A stretch of 64,000 bases of DNA, taken from NCBI RefSeq assembly GCF_900177725.1, contig NZ_FXAT01000006.1:248001-312000 (forward strand). The letters are read 5' to 3'. Position 1 is the first letter of the stretch. Each line of letters opens with the position of its first letter. The position numbers were made by a program, and so were the translations under genes. Of the stretch, positions 27,658 to 36,273 are shown one piece after another. Source of the stretch: Paraburkholderia susongensis. Its GTDB lineage: Bacteria > Pseudomonadota > Gammaproteobacteria > Burkholderiales > Burkholderiaceae. The notes under the pieces are model-generated. The model made no database searches. It was not told the DNA's origin and saw nothing but the letters and a program-made list of their open reading frames with translations.

Positions 27658-28185
27658 GTGGCCTCGAACAACGGAAAACCGGTGTCATCGTTTTTTCCTC
27701 GGGGAATGCTCGGCCTCTGGGTCGTGCTGTTCGTCATCTGGATGATCACCAATGCGTCGCTCGCGATCGAGCCCGCCCTCGTTGGTCTTGCCATCACATT
27801 CGTCATTGCGCACGTCTTCGCATCTTCAAGCGAAGCATGGCGCCGTTTTCGCCTGACGCCATGCGCGCTCTATCACTTCCTCGCGTATAGCGCCACCTTC
27901 ATCGTCGAACTCGCGCGCGCCAATCTCAACATGATGGCGTACGTGTACTCACCGCGTATCAACATCAAGCCTGGCATCGTCAAGGTGCGCACGCGTCTGA
28001 AATCGCCGCTCGGCCGGCTCGCGCTTGCCAATTCGATCGCGCTCACACCCGGTTCACTCGTGATGGATGTGCGGGACGACATCCTGTTCATTCACTGGCT
28101 CGACGTGAAAACGACTGATATCGACGAAGCCACCCAGATACTCGTCGCGCCTTTCGAAAAGCATCTGGAGAAGGTCTTTGGCTGA
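27658..28185 (+). CDS. mnhE: Mrp/Mnh-type cation/proton antiporter subunit E
   Basis: 175 residues from a GTG at 27658 with AGGA upstream. Two N-terminal helices (LGLWVVLFVIWMITNASLA; VGLAITFVIAHVF) are followed by the MnhE core with ARANLNMMAYVYSPRINIKPGIVKV and LANSIALTPGSLVMDV, a hallmark of the subunit. It is the first gene of a seven-gene antiporter operon and overlaps subunit F. Confidence 0.93.
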   Translation: MASNNGKPVSSFFPRGMLGLWVVLFVIWMITNASLAIEPALVGLAITFVIAHVFASSSEAWRRFRLTPCALYHFLAYSATFIVELARANLNMMAYVYSPRINIKPGIVKVRTRLKSPLGRLALANSIALTPGSLVMDVRDDILFIHWLDVKTTDIDEATQILVAPFEKHLEKVFG

Positions 28186-28438
28186 GATCATGCTCCAGAT
28201 CGCGGCGGTGCTGATCTTCTTCGCGATCCTGTTCGGCGTGATCCGCCTCGTGCTTGGCAAGACACTGATCGACCGGGTCGTCGCCATCGACATGCTCACG
28301 GTCATCTCGATCTCGCTTATCGCGCTTTACGCACAGGCGTCGGGCCGTTTCGTCTATATCGACGTCGCCCTCGTCTACGGACTCCTGAGCTTTCTCGCCG
28401 TGCTCGCGATTGCGCGCTTTCTCGAAAGGGGGCTGTGA
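28178..28438 (+). CDS. mnhF: Mrp/Mnh-type antiporter subunit F
   Basis: 86 residues if the TTG at 28178 (GGAG just upstream) is used, 82 from the ATG at 28190. Three short helices with VLGKTLIDRVVAIDMLTVISISLIALYA, where the DRVVAxD string is conserved in MrpF. It overlaps the end of subunit E, so coupling is likely. Confidence 0.92.
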   Translation: MAEIMLQIAAVLIFFAILFGVIRLVLGKTLIDRVVAIDMLTVISISLIALYAQASGRFVYIDVALVYGLLSFLAVLAIARFLERGL

Positions 28439-28441
28439 GCC

Positions 28442-28684
28442 ATGCTCGAACTGCTCCTGCTGCTGATGTGCGCCAGCATTCTCGTGAGCGGCGTTCTCGC
28501 CGTCTGCCTGAAAAATCTCATGGCCGCGATGGTCAGCTCGGGACTTGCGAGCCTGTTCGCCGCGGTGGCCTTCCTTCTGCTCGCCGCGCCCGACGTCGCG
28601 ATGGCGGAAGCCGCAATCGGCTCGGGACTCGCGACCTTCATCTTTCTCTATGCTATCCGTAAAACCGGCTATCAGAAGGGCTAG
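28442..28684 (+). CDS. MbhD-like subunit (DUF4040), equivalent to a C-terminal piece of MrpA
   Basis: 80 residues, three helices, with AAMVSSGLASLFAAVAFLLLAAPDVAMAEAAIGSGL. The PDVAMAEAAIG string is the signature of the MbhD/DUF4040 module that in classical Mrp systems is fused within MrpA. Here it is a free-standing gene between F and G. It is predicted to help link the antiporter modules in the membrane. Confidence 0.88.
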   Translation: MLELLLLLMCASILVSGVLAVCLKNLMAAMVSSGLASLFAAVAFLLLAAPDVAMAEAAIGSGLATFIFLYAIRKTGYQKG

Positions 28685-28687
28685 CGC

Positions 28688-29032
28688 ATGTTCGAACTGA
28701 TCGGCAGCGGGTTCATCCTCGTGGGCGCCGTCTTTCTGTTCTCCGCCGGTCTCGGACTGCTGCGCATGCCGGACGCGTATACGCGCATCCAGGCGGGCAC
28801 CAAGGCATCGACGCTCGGCAACATGCTCGTGCTGATCGGCCTCGCGTTCTATCACCCGAACTGGACGTTCCGCCTGATCCTCGTCATCTACTTCGTGCTG
28901 GTGACCAACCCGGTGTCCTCGCATGCGTTATCGCGCGCTGCATGGCTGATCCGCACGCCGATGACCTCGTCCACGATGACCGACGCGCTCGCCGACGAAG
29001 ACGGGCGCACCGCGGGGGAGGCTGAATCATGA
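28688..29032 (+). CDS. mnhG: Mrp/Mnh-type antiporter subunit G
   Basis: 114 residues. Three helices and the conserved GLLRMPDAYTRIQAGTKASTLG stretch identify MrpG. A polar C-tail (TMTDALADEDGRTAGEAES) follows. The stop overlaps the next start (ATGA). Confidence 0.93.
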   Translation: MFELIGSGFILVGAVFLFSAGLGLLRMPDAYTRIQAGTKASTLGNMLVLIGLAFYHPNWTFRLILVIYFVLVTNPVSSHALSRAAWLIRTPMTSSTMTDALADEDGRTAGEAES

Positions 29033-29730
29033 TGCGTCGCGTTGCCGCCGGGCTGACCGTGGCGCTGTTCGCGCTGGTGTTCTGGCATATCGTCGGCGGC
29101 TATACGGAATTGCAGGCGCTGCGTCCGCTTGCCGAGCACTATGTCATCCAGGGGCCGCTCGAACTCGGCGCGCCGAACATCGTGACCGGCATTCTGATTA
29201 CCTATCGCGGCTTCGACACACTCGGCGAAGTCGCCGTGCTGTTCATGGTCGCGGCGAGCGTCGGCGTGCTGCTCAAAGAGGAAAGCAACGCCACGGCCGC
29301 CGCCACGGACGAAGCCGATCCCCCGCGCCGCCCTGCCGGCGAAATCGTGCGCACCGGCACCCAGGTCCTGCTGCCGATGATCCTCACCTTCGGCAGCTAC
29401 GTGATCGTCAACGGGCATCTGTCGGCAGGCGGCGGCTTCCAGGGCGGCGCGATCGTCGCCTCCGGCGTCATGCTGATGCTGCTCGCGCGGCCAGGCGCGA
29501 CGCTGAACGTCGCGCTGCTGAGCGTCGTCGAATCATTCGCGGGCGTGATCTACGTTCTGATCGGCATTCTGGGCCTCGTGCTCGCGGGCGGCTTTCTCGA
29601 CGCGCGCTTTCTGCCGCGCGGCGAGTTCGGCGCGTTCTTCAGCGCGGGCGCCATTCCGCTGATTTCCGCGCTGCTCGGCGTCAAGGTCGGCGCGGAACTC
29701 AGCGTCATCATCGACCGGTTCAGAAGCTGA
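29029..29730 (+). CDS. mnhB: Mrp/Mnh-type antiporter subunit B with MbhE-like N-terminus
   Basis: 233 residues. The first third (about 1-85) has two helices with NIVTGILITYRGFDTLGEVAVLF, the MbhE-like module that normally lies at the end of MrpA. The rest (PMILTFGSYVIVNGHLSAGGGFQGGAIVASG) is the MnhB domain. It is therefore a fusion of the two modules, which supports the view that MrpA has been rearranged in this operon. Confidence 0.9.
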   Translation: MMRRVAAGLTVALFALVFWHIVGGYTELQALRPLAEHYVIQGPLELGAPNIVTGILITYRGFDTLGEVAVLFMVAASVGVLLKEESNATAAATDEADPPRRPAGEIVRTGTQVLLPMILTFGSYVIVNGHLSAGGGFQGGAIVASGVMLMLLARPGATLNVALLSVVESFAGVIYVLIGILGLVLAGGFLDARFLPRGEFGAFFSAGAIPLISALLGVKVGAELSVIIDRFRS

Positions 29731-29794
29731 GCCGCTTTGCATGGGATCGGAGCAAGCGCTGAAGCGCTTACTCCGATCGACAGGAAAACAGCGT

Positions 29795-30169
29795 ATGAAC
29801 ATGGGCCTCCCGGTTTCGACCATCCTGCTGATCACGGGCTTCTGTCTCTCCCTGATCGGCCTGTGGGGCATGCTGACCCACCGCAACATTCTGCGCATCA
29901 TCATCGGCTTCGCGGTGGTCGACACAGGCCTGCATATCGTGATGGTTGCAACCGGCTACATCACGGGCGGCACGGCGCCGATCATCGACGCCGCGCTCAG
30001 CAAGGCGGGCGCCGCGCAGCACGCAATCGATCCGATTCCGTCCGCGCTCGTCGTCACCGCGATCGTGATCGGCCTCTCGGTCACGGCCATCATGCTTGCG
30101 TTTGCGATCCGTCTTTACGCCGCCAAAAAGACCCTTTCCATCGACGCCTTCACCGAGTCGAAATGGTAG
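29795..30169 (+). CDS. mnhC: Mrp/Mnh-type antiporter subunit C (NuoK-like)
   Basis: 124 residues from the ATG at 29795 with AGGA upstream; the frame is open from 29741. Three helices with LIGLWGMLTHRNILRIIIGFAVVDTGLHIVMVATG, a NuoK/MrpC pattern. SALVVTAIVIGLSVTAIMLAFAIRLY closes it. It overlaps the next gene by seven bases. Confidence 0.92.
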   Translation: MNMGLPVSTILLITGFCLSLIGLWGMLTHRNILRIIIGFAVVDTGLHIVMVATGYITGGTAPIIDAALSKAGAAQHAIDPIPSALVVTAIVIGLSVTAIMLAFAIRLYAAKKTLSIDAFTESKW

Positions 30170-33100
30170 CCACGCTCTTTCATCCACTCCATATTTTCAT
30201 TCTCGGGCTCGGCGGCGGCTTCGTCATTCCGCTGCTCTACCGGCTCGGCAAGCCGTGGCTGACGCTCGGCTTCTTCATCGCGCTGTGCGGCATCGTGCTC
30301 GTCTCCGGCGTGTCGTTTTATGGCCTGCTCGAAGGCGGCCAAACCATCGAGGTGCTGACCGCGGGCGCGCTGCCGCCGGTGTCGATCAACCTGCGCTTCG
30401 GCCTGTGGGAAGGCTTCTTCACGTTCGGTGTCAACGTGGTCGCGCTGCTCGGTGCGCTTCATTTGTGGGACCGGCTGCGCGGCAATTACGCGGCGTTGCT
30501 GCTGTACCTGATTCTCGTGATGGGCATCGACGGCATGGTGATGACCCGCGACCTGTTCAACCTGTTCGTGTTTCTCGAGATCGTCTCGATCGCCACGTAC
30601 GGGCTGTTCGGGCTCGACCGCACGCCGGCCGCGCTCGCGGCCGCGTTCAAGTACATCATGGCGACCGTGATCGCGTCGACGTTCTTTCTGCTCGGCGCGG
30701 TGCTGCTCTATTACGTGAGCGGCACGCTCAATATCGACGACCTGCTCGCCATGCGCGATCAGCTCGGCGGCCCCATCGGCACGACCGCGGTCCTGCTCGT
30801 GTTCGCGAGCCTCGTGATCGAACTGAAGCCATTCCCGGCGAACGGCTGGGGGCTCGACGTCTACGAAACCGCGCCGAGCGGTGTTGCCTCGATGGTGTCG
30901 GTCGGCGTGTCGGCCGGCGTGTTCTTCGCGCTGTTCAAGCTGCTGCCGCTCTTCGACGGCCAGCTCACTCTGCTCGCCGTCTCGGGCGGCGTGACCTTCC
31001 TGTTCTCGAATCTGCTCGCGCTCAAGCAGACGAAACCGCAGCGGGTGCTCGGCTATTCGTCGATCGGGCAAATGGCGCTGCTGATGCTCTCGCTCGCGCT
31101 GCTGCGGCAGGTTGGCGCGGATGCATCGATCCCCCTCGTCATCGGCGGCCTCTTCATCAACCATCTGTTAGCCAAGGCGGGCCTTTTCTGGCTGATCGGC
31201 GTTCTGCGGCGGCATGGCGACGGCGCGCGCGCGATCCTCTCGCGCAGTCCGCTGCTGATCGCCCTGCTCGGGCTTTTCATGGTCGCAATCGCGGGGTTGC
31301 CGCCCTTCCCCGGCTTCTGGGCGAAGTGGGAACTCGTCATGCAGCTCACCGCCGCCGGCAAGCCCTACTGGATCGTGCTGATCCTGACGGGATCGCTGCT
31401 CGAAGCGGGCTATATGTTCCATTGGTTCGTGCGCGCGCTGAGTCCCTCCGACGAAGAGGTGAAGCCCGGCCCCGACGCCGTCGCGCTGCTGCCGCTCTTC
31501 GGCGTGGCGATCCTGCTAATCGCCTCGGGTTACGTCGCCGCGACGTTCTCGGGCGTCGCCTCGGCATGGATGTTCTCGCCGCTCGTGGCGGGCGCGCTGT
31601 TCTATGCGGCCGATCGTCTGCCGGGGCGCGTCAAGGGCGTACTCGCGCTGATCGTCGTTGCGCTGATCGGCAGCCTGCTCGCCGAAGGCACGAGCGGCAT
31701 CGCCGGACTGTTCGCGTGGCTGCTGCTTGCCGGCAGCCTCGTGATCGCCGCAGCGAGCCTCTATCGCGACGATGTGCGCGCGGGCTTCTATCCGATGCTC
31801 GTGGTTCTGCTGCTGTCGATTCCGGCGCTGCTGCGTTCGTCGACGACACTCGAATTCTTCTATAACTGGGAGATCGTGACGCTGTCGTCGTGCTTCCTGA
31901 TCGCGAAATGCCGGAGCGCCGGGCCGCATGTGCTGACCTTCCTGTTGTTCTCGCTGCTGTCGGCGTTTTTCCTGCTCGCGGGTTTCGCCAACGTCGCCGC
32001 GATCGACGGCAGCATCGATCTGTCCACGCTGGTCCACTCGGGGCCGGAGGCCAACCGCGCCTTCGTGCTGCTCGCGATCGGCTTCCTCATCAAGGCCGGT
32101 GCGATCGGTGTGCACGTCTGGCTGCCGGGCGCCTACACCGAAGCGGAAGACGACGTGACCGCGATGCTTTCGGCCGTGGTCAGCAAGGTCGCGATGTTCG
32201 GTCTGCTGATCGGCACCTATCTGACGATACGCTCCGAGGTCGGCCTCGAACTCGCGCACGTCATGACGTGGATCGGCATGCTCACGACCCTCGCGGGCGC
32301 GCTCATGGCATTGCGGCAGAACGACTTCAAACGCCTGCTCGCGTTATCGAGCATGAGCCAGATCGGCTATATCGTCACCGCGATCGGCCTGATGAGCCAT
32401 CTCGGCTGGGTCACGGCGCTGTATCTGGTCGCCAATCACATGCTCGTGAAGGGCATTCTGTTCCTTGCCCTTACAGGCGTGATCCTGCGCACCGGCACGC
32501 GCAATTTCGCCGACGTCGGCGGCCTCGCGCGCGAGATGCCGCTCACGTTCGCGATGGTCGTGATCGCGCTCGTGTCGATGTCCGGCCTGCCGCCGCTGAT
32601 GGGCTTCGGCGGCAAATGGCTGCTGCTGAGCGCGATGACCGACAAGGGCTGGTACGGGCTCGCCGTGTGCGGGCTGATCGCCACGTGCGCCGGCTTTCTC
32701 TACATGACGCGCCTGCTCAACGGCATCTTCCTCAAACCGCGCCCGCCGCAACGCGCCGAAGTCCGCGAGGCGCCGGTCGCGCTGCTCGTGCCGCAGTTCC
32801 TGCTGGTGGTCGGCATCGTGATCCTCTCGTTCTTCCCGAAGCTGCTGATCGAGCCGGTTTCGGCCGCGATCGATCCGCAGTTCGCGGCAACGCTCGTGTG
32901 GGAAGGCATGTCGCTCGAAAGCATCTACGGGTTCTGGAACCCGACGCCGGTCGTGATCGTCGTGCTGGTCGTGGCCGCAATCGCATTCGGGCTCGGCGTG
33001 CTGTTCTATCGCAGCCGGCGCGGCAACGCGCGCAATGCACCCGACTTCTACCACTTCTACCGGCCGATACTGAGCCGCACGGTGCCGCCGTTCGCGCAGA

Positions 33101-33258
33101 CGTTCTGGCGCGGCATATCGCACTTCGCCCTCGCCGCGGCGGCAAGGATACGGCGCGTCTATACCGGCAACGGGCAAACTTACGCGCTCTACGTGCTGCT
33201 TTATTTTCTCGTGATCTATTTCGCGAGCACGGGCCTGGTTGGGGCTGCGTCGCAATGA
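30163..33258 (+). CDS. Fused double ion-translocating subunit (MrpA-N/MrpD-type, two NuoL/M/N-like modules in one protein)
   Basis: 1031 residues from the ATG at 30163, which overlaps the subunit C stop. Two complete antiporter modules follow one another. Module 1 (about 1-500) has FVFLEIVSIATYGL with E139 and IELKPFPANGWGLDVYETAPSGV with K222. Module 2 (about 520-990) has FYNWEIVTLSS with E570 and LIKAGAIGVHVWLPGAYTEAEDDV with K644. These Glu/Lys pairs are the proton-channel residues of the family. Standard Mrp operons encode the two modules as separate MrpA and MrpD proteins. A C-terminal tail of about 60 residues ends the protein. It should exchange cations for protons across the inner membrane. 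Confidence 0.9.
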   Translation: MVATLFHPLHIFILGLGGGFVIPLLYRLGKPWLTLGFFIALCGIVLVSGVSFYGLLEGGQTIEVLTAGALPPVSINLRFGLWEGFFTFGVNVVALLGALHLWDRLRGNYAALLLYLILVMGIDGMVMTRDLFNLFVFLEIVSIATYGLFGLDRTPAALAAAFKYIMATVIASTFFLLGAVLLYYVSGTLNIDDLLAMRDQLGGPIGTTAVLLVFASLVIELKPFPANGWGLDVYETAPSGVASMVSVGVSAGVFFALFKLLPLFDGQLTLLAVSGGVTFLFSNLLALKQTKPQRVLGYSSIGQMALLMLSLALLRQVGADASIPLVIGGLFINHLLAKAGLFWLIGVLRRHGDGARAILSRSPLLIALLGLFMVAIAGLPPFPGFWAKWELVMQLTAAGKPYWIVLILTGSLLEAGYMFHWFVRALSPSDEEVKPGPDAVALLPLFGVAILLIASGYVAATFSGVASAWMFSPLVAGALFYAADRLPGRVKGVLALIVVALIGSLLAEGTSGIAGLFAWLLLAGSLVIAAASLYRDDVRAGFYPMLVVLLLSIPALLRSSTTLEFFYNWEIVTLSSCFLIAKCRSAGPHVLTFLLFSLLSAFFLLAGFANVAAIDGSIDLSTLVHSGPEANRAFVLLAIGFLIKAGAIGVHVWLPGAYTEAEDDVTAMLSAVVSKVAMFGLLIGTYLTIRSEVGLELAHVMTWIGMLTTLAGALMALRQNDFKRLLALSSMSQIGYIVTAIGLMSHLGWVTALYLVANHMLVKGILFLALTGVILRTGTRNFADVGGLAREMPLTFAMVVIALVSMSGLPPLMGFGGKWLLLSAMTDKGWYGLAVCGLIATCAGFLYMTRLLNGIFLKPRPPQRAEVREAPVALLVPQFLLVVGIVILSFFPKLLIEPVSAAIDPQFAATLVWEGMSLESIYGFWNPTPVVIVVLVVAAIAFGLGVLFYRSRRGNARNAPDFYHFYRPILSRTVPPFAQTFWRGISHFALAAAARIRRVYTGNGQTYALYVLLYFLVIYFASTGLVGAASQ

Positions 33259-33306
33259 AGTTGCGAGAGGGCTGACCGTTCGACCCCCGCCGCCCTCATG
33301 TGACGA

Positions 33307-34011
33307 TCACTCGCTCGTCGAGTCGACGGGCAGCTCCGATCCACTGCCGTGCCCGGCACCGCGTGCGGGCCGCTGCACGGCTCTGACCAGCCCGCTGCCT
33401 CCGCCGCCGCAGAAGAACAGGTCCGCGCCGTTGGATTCGAGCCCGGAGATGCCTGCCCCAGCCGGCATCTCGACGCTTTCGAGCACCTCGCCGGTGCGAG
33501 GATCGATATGCCTCAGCTCACTCGAATCGCCTTCCCAGGTGCCGTGCCATAGCTCGCCGTCGACCCAGGTAACGCCGGTCACGAAGCGATTCGATTCGAT
33601 CGTGCGCAGGACCGCGCCGGTATCGGGATCGATCTGATAGATCTTCCGTTCGGGATACTGACCGACCCAGAGCGACCCTTCGGCCCACGTGAGACCGGAA
33701 TCGCCGCCGCCACCGGGCGCGGGGATCGTCGCGAGGACGTGGCCGGTCTGCGCGTCGATCTTCTGGATACGGCCATGCGCGATCTGGAACAGATGCTCGC
33801 CGTCGAAGGCGGTGCCCGCGTCGGCGGCGACATCGATCGAGCGCAGCGTCTCACCGCTTGCCGGATCGAATGCGTCCAGCCGGTTGCCGGTCGCGATCCA
33901 AACCTGGCGGCCGTCGTACGTGACCCCGTGCACTTTGTCGACGCCCTTGAAGGGTCCATATTCGCGGATGATTCTGGCGGCTGATCGGTTCATGTTTGCC
34001 ATCCTGATCAT
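33307..34011 (-). CDS. Beta-propeller (PQQ/SMP-30-like) protein
   Basis: 234 residues. Repeated blades read VHGVTYDGRQVWIATGNRLDAFDPASGETLRSID, LFQIAHGRIQKIDAQTGHVLATI, LWVGQYPERKIYQIDPDTGAVLRTI and LRHIDPRTGEVLESV, each about 40 residues with a D-x-x-T/S-G turn. There is no signal peptide, so it is probably cytoplasmic. The ATG at 34011 overlaps the regulator stop (ATGA). Relatives include glutamine-cyclotransferase-like propellers; the enzymatic role is unclear. Confidence 0.7.
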   Translation of the reverse strand: MIRMANMNRSAARIIREYGPFKGVDKVHGVTYDGRQVWIATGNRLDAFDPASGETLRSIDVAADAGTAFDGEHLFQIAHGRIQKIDAQTGHVLATIPAPGGGGDSGLTWAEGSLWVGQYPERKIYQIDPDTGAVLRTIESNRFVTGVTWVDGELWHGTWEGDSSELRHIDPRTGEVLESVEMPAGAGISGLESNGADLFFCGGGGSGLVRAVQRPARGAGHGSGSELPVDSTSE

Positions 34012-35369
34012 TTGGGTAACGGGGAGGGGAGTAACAAAGCCGTCGCGAATCCCGCGATGGGCGGCGTCATCCAGCGGCGTGCCCGGCCCTGGCCTACCGG
34101 CTGCACCTTGCCCGCGGCGGCAAGCGAATCAAGCGCACGCTGCACGGTGCGCTGGCTCGCGCCGAGCACCAGCGCGAGCGCCGAACTCGACCACGACTCG
34201 CCGTCGGAGAGAAACGCGAGCACCGCCGCATGCTCGCCCTCGACAGGCGGCGCAAGCACGATCACCTCGCGCGCGTGGCGCGGTTCGAGCGCAAAGCCGC
34301 GCTTCGTCGCGCTCACATCAGCCAGCGCTCCAAGCGCCGTGCGCAGCCGGCCGATTTCGACGCGCAACCGCGCACGATGCGATTCGTCGGCGCGTTTGGC
34401 ACGGAAGGCGCGCGCGACGAGCGTGTCGCGCGACACGTCTTCGGGCCAGGCCTCGCCAAGCGCACGAACCAGCGCAAACAATACCGGCCGGCTCGCGAGC
34501 GGAACCGTCGTGCCGCGCTCGCAGACGGCGTAGCGGCAAGCGTCCACGAGGAGCGGGCCTGACGTTCCGTGGGAAGCCCGGTTGGACGCCTGGTTGGACG
34601 CCTCGTTTGATACCCGGCCTGAAGCCTGCACGGCCAGCAACTCTTCCACTTCGTCGAGCAGAACGAACCTTTCTTCGCCACGTGCGATGACACGCGCCGC
34701 CGGTTGTTCCAGCACAAACGACGCGCTCTCCACTTCCGCGATCAACGCCGGAATACCTGCGTGACGCGCCGCACGTTCGGCGTGTGCAAGCGCGGCACGC
34801 GCTGTCCCGCTCTTCAGGCGCCGCAGCGCAACGCCCGCGACGACCAGCTCGTGAGCGGCGCGCAGCGCAGGCGGAAACAGTCGGGGATCGAGCGCGGCCA
34901 GCCTTCGTTCAGCCTCGTCGACACGGCCGCTCAGCAGCAGACGCCGCGCCTCCAGATAGCGCGCATGCGCGGCATTGAGGCGATCGCCGTGCGCGTCGAG
35001 CGTGGCCGTAGCGGCATCGAGCGCCTTGGCCGGCCACGTGAGGTCGCGTGAGGCGAGCGCAATCTCCGCCTCGGCGACGACACACCTCGCGCGCGCCACG
35101 GCGTCCTTCGCGCCGAACGCGCGCGCGGCGCGGCGCACGAGCGCCTTCGCGCGCACGAAATCGTCGAGCTGGGCCATTGCGATGCCGCGCAACGCGAGCG
35201 CCGGAGCGTCGTCGCGCAACGCGATGTGGTCGAGCGCGCCGAGCGGATCGCCGGCCGCGAGCGCATGCGCGGCCGCCGCGATCAGCGAGTCCACGGGATG
35301 CGAGTCCGTTCGTTGCGCCGCGCTGGGGTGCGCGTCCCCGGGGTGCATGTCCCCGGGGTACACGTCCAT
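34008..35369 (-). CDS. TPR-like plus winged-helix transcriptional regulator
   Basis: 453 residues, start uncertain because the first 25 residues are low-complexity. The N-terminal half is an Ala-rich helical repeat domain (ALALRGIAMAQLDDFVRAKALVRRAARAFG and later pairs) like TPR. A linker carries a short repeat NEASNQASNRAS. Then comes an OmpR/BTAD-like winged helix (PVLFALVRALGEAWPEDVSRDTLVARAF, RARLRVEIGRLRTALG) and a second C-terminal HTH (LALVLGASQRTVQRALDSLAAAGKV). It is cotranscribed with the propeller gene and divergent from DUF899-DUF2182, which it may control. Confidence 0.68.
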   Translation of the reverse strand: MDVYPGDMHPGDAHPSAAQRTDSHPVDSLIAAAAHALAAGDPLGALDHIALRDDAPALALRGIAMAQLDDFVRAKALVRRAARAFGAKDAVARARCVVAEAEIALASRDLTWPAKALDAATATLDAHGDRLNAAHARYLEARRLLLSGRVDEAERRLAALDPRLFPPALRAAHELVVAGVALRRLKSGTARAALAHAERAARHAGIPALIAEVESASFVLEQPAARVIARGEERFVLLDEVEELLAVQASGRVSNEASNQASNRASHGTSGPLLVDACRYAVCERGTTVPLASRPVLFALVRALGEAWPEDVSRDTLVARAFRAKRADESHRARLRVEIGRLRTALGALADVSATKRGFALEPRHAREVIVLAPPVEGEHAAVLAFLSDGESWSSSALALVLGASQRTVQRALDSLAAAGKVQPVGQGRARRWMTPPIAGFATALLLPSPLPK

Positions 35370-35508
35370 CTATCCGTCGAATCCCGCCACACTTGTCACT
35401 CCCACCTGTCCGGTGCCCAGCACTAATCTAGCACGACCATCAACCCGTACCCGGCGTCGCATCGGCAACGATTCGAGCGGCGCGGAACGACTCACGGAGG
35501 AACCCGAA

Positions 35509-36273
35509 ATGACGACGCATACGACCGGAACACGCGAAGAGTGGCTCGCCGCGCGACGCGCGCTGCTCGACGCGGAAAAAGCACTCACGCGACACAGCGA
35601 CGAACTCGCACAGCAACGTCAGGCGTTGCCGTGGGTGCGCGTCGACAGGACGTACCGCTTCGATACCGACGAGGGCAGCGCATCGCTCGCCGATCTGTTC
35701 AGAGGGCGCTCACAGTTGCTCGTCTATCACTTCATGTTCGGCCCAGACTACACGGCGGGCTGCCCGTCGTGCTCGTCGATCGCGGACAGCTTCAACGGCT
35801 TCGCCGTGCATCTCGCGCACCACGACGTGATGCTGAGCGCCGTGTCTCGCGCCCCGCTCACGAAGCTGGAGGCCTACAAGCGGCGTATGGGATGGACGTT
35901 CCCGTGGGCGTCGTCGTCGGGTGGCAATTTCAACTTCGACTTCAACGTGTCGTTCACCGAGGAGCAGCAGCGCGACGGCGAGATCGAATACAACTATGCG
36001 CGCAACAGTCACGCGATGGACGCAACGCCCGCACCGGAGCCCGTCGCCCAGTTCGCGGCCACCTGCGGAACCGACGCGGCCACCTATTCGCGCGACCGCC
36101 CCGGCATGAGCGCGTTCGTGCTGGAGGACGGCGTCGTCTATCACACCTACTCCACCTACGCGCGCGGCGTCGATGCGCTATGGGGCATGTACCAGTGGCT
36201 TGACCGCGCACCGAAGGGACGCAACGAGACGGGCATCTGGTGGCGCCGCCACGACGAGTACGAGCGGTCATGA
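35509..36273 (+). CDS. DUF899 family thioredoxin-like protein
   Basis: 254 residues from the ATG at 35509 with GGAGG upstream. The pattern EEWLAARRALLDAEKALTRHSDELA, LPWVRVDRTYRF, LLVYHFMFGPDYTAGCPSCSSIAD and FPWASSSGGNFNFDF is characteristic of DUF899. The CPSC pair occupies the redox-site position of a thioredoxin-like fold. The stop overlaps the DUF2182 start (ATGA). Role unknown; members are often near metal or stress genes. Confidence 0.9.
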   Translation: MTTHTTGTREEWLAARRALLDAEKALTRHSDELAQQRQALPWVRVDRTYRFDTDEGSASLADLFRGRSQLLVYHFMFGPDYTAGCPSCSSIADSFNGFAVHLAHHDVMLSAVSRAPLTKLEAYKRRMGWTFPWASSSGGNFNFDFNVSFTEEQQRDGEIEYNYARNSHAMDATPAPEPVAQFAATCGTDAATYSRDRPGMSAFVLEDGVVYHTYSTYARGVDALWGMYQWLDRAPKGRNETGIWWRRHDEYERS

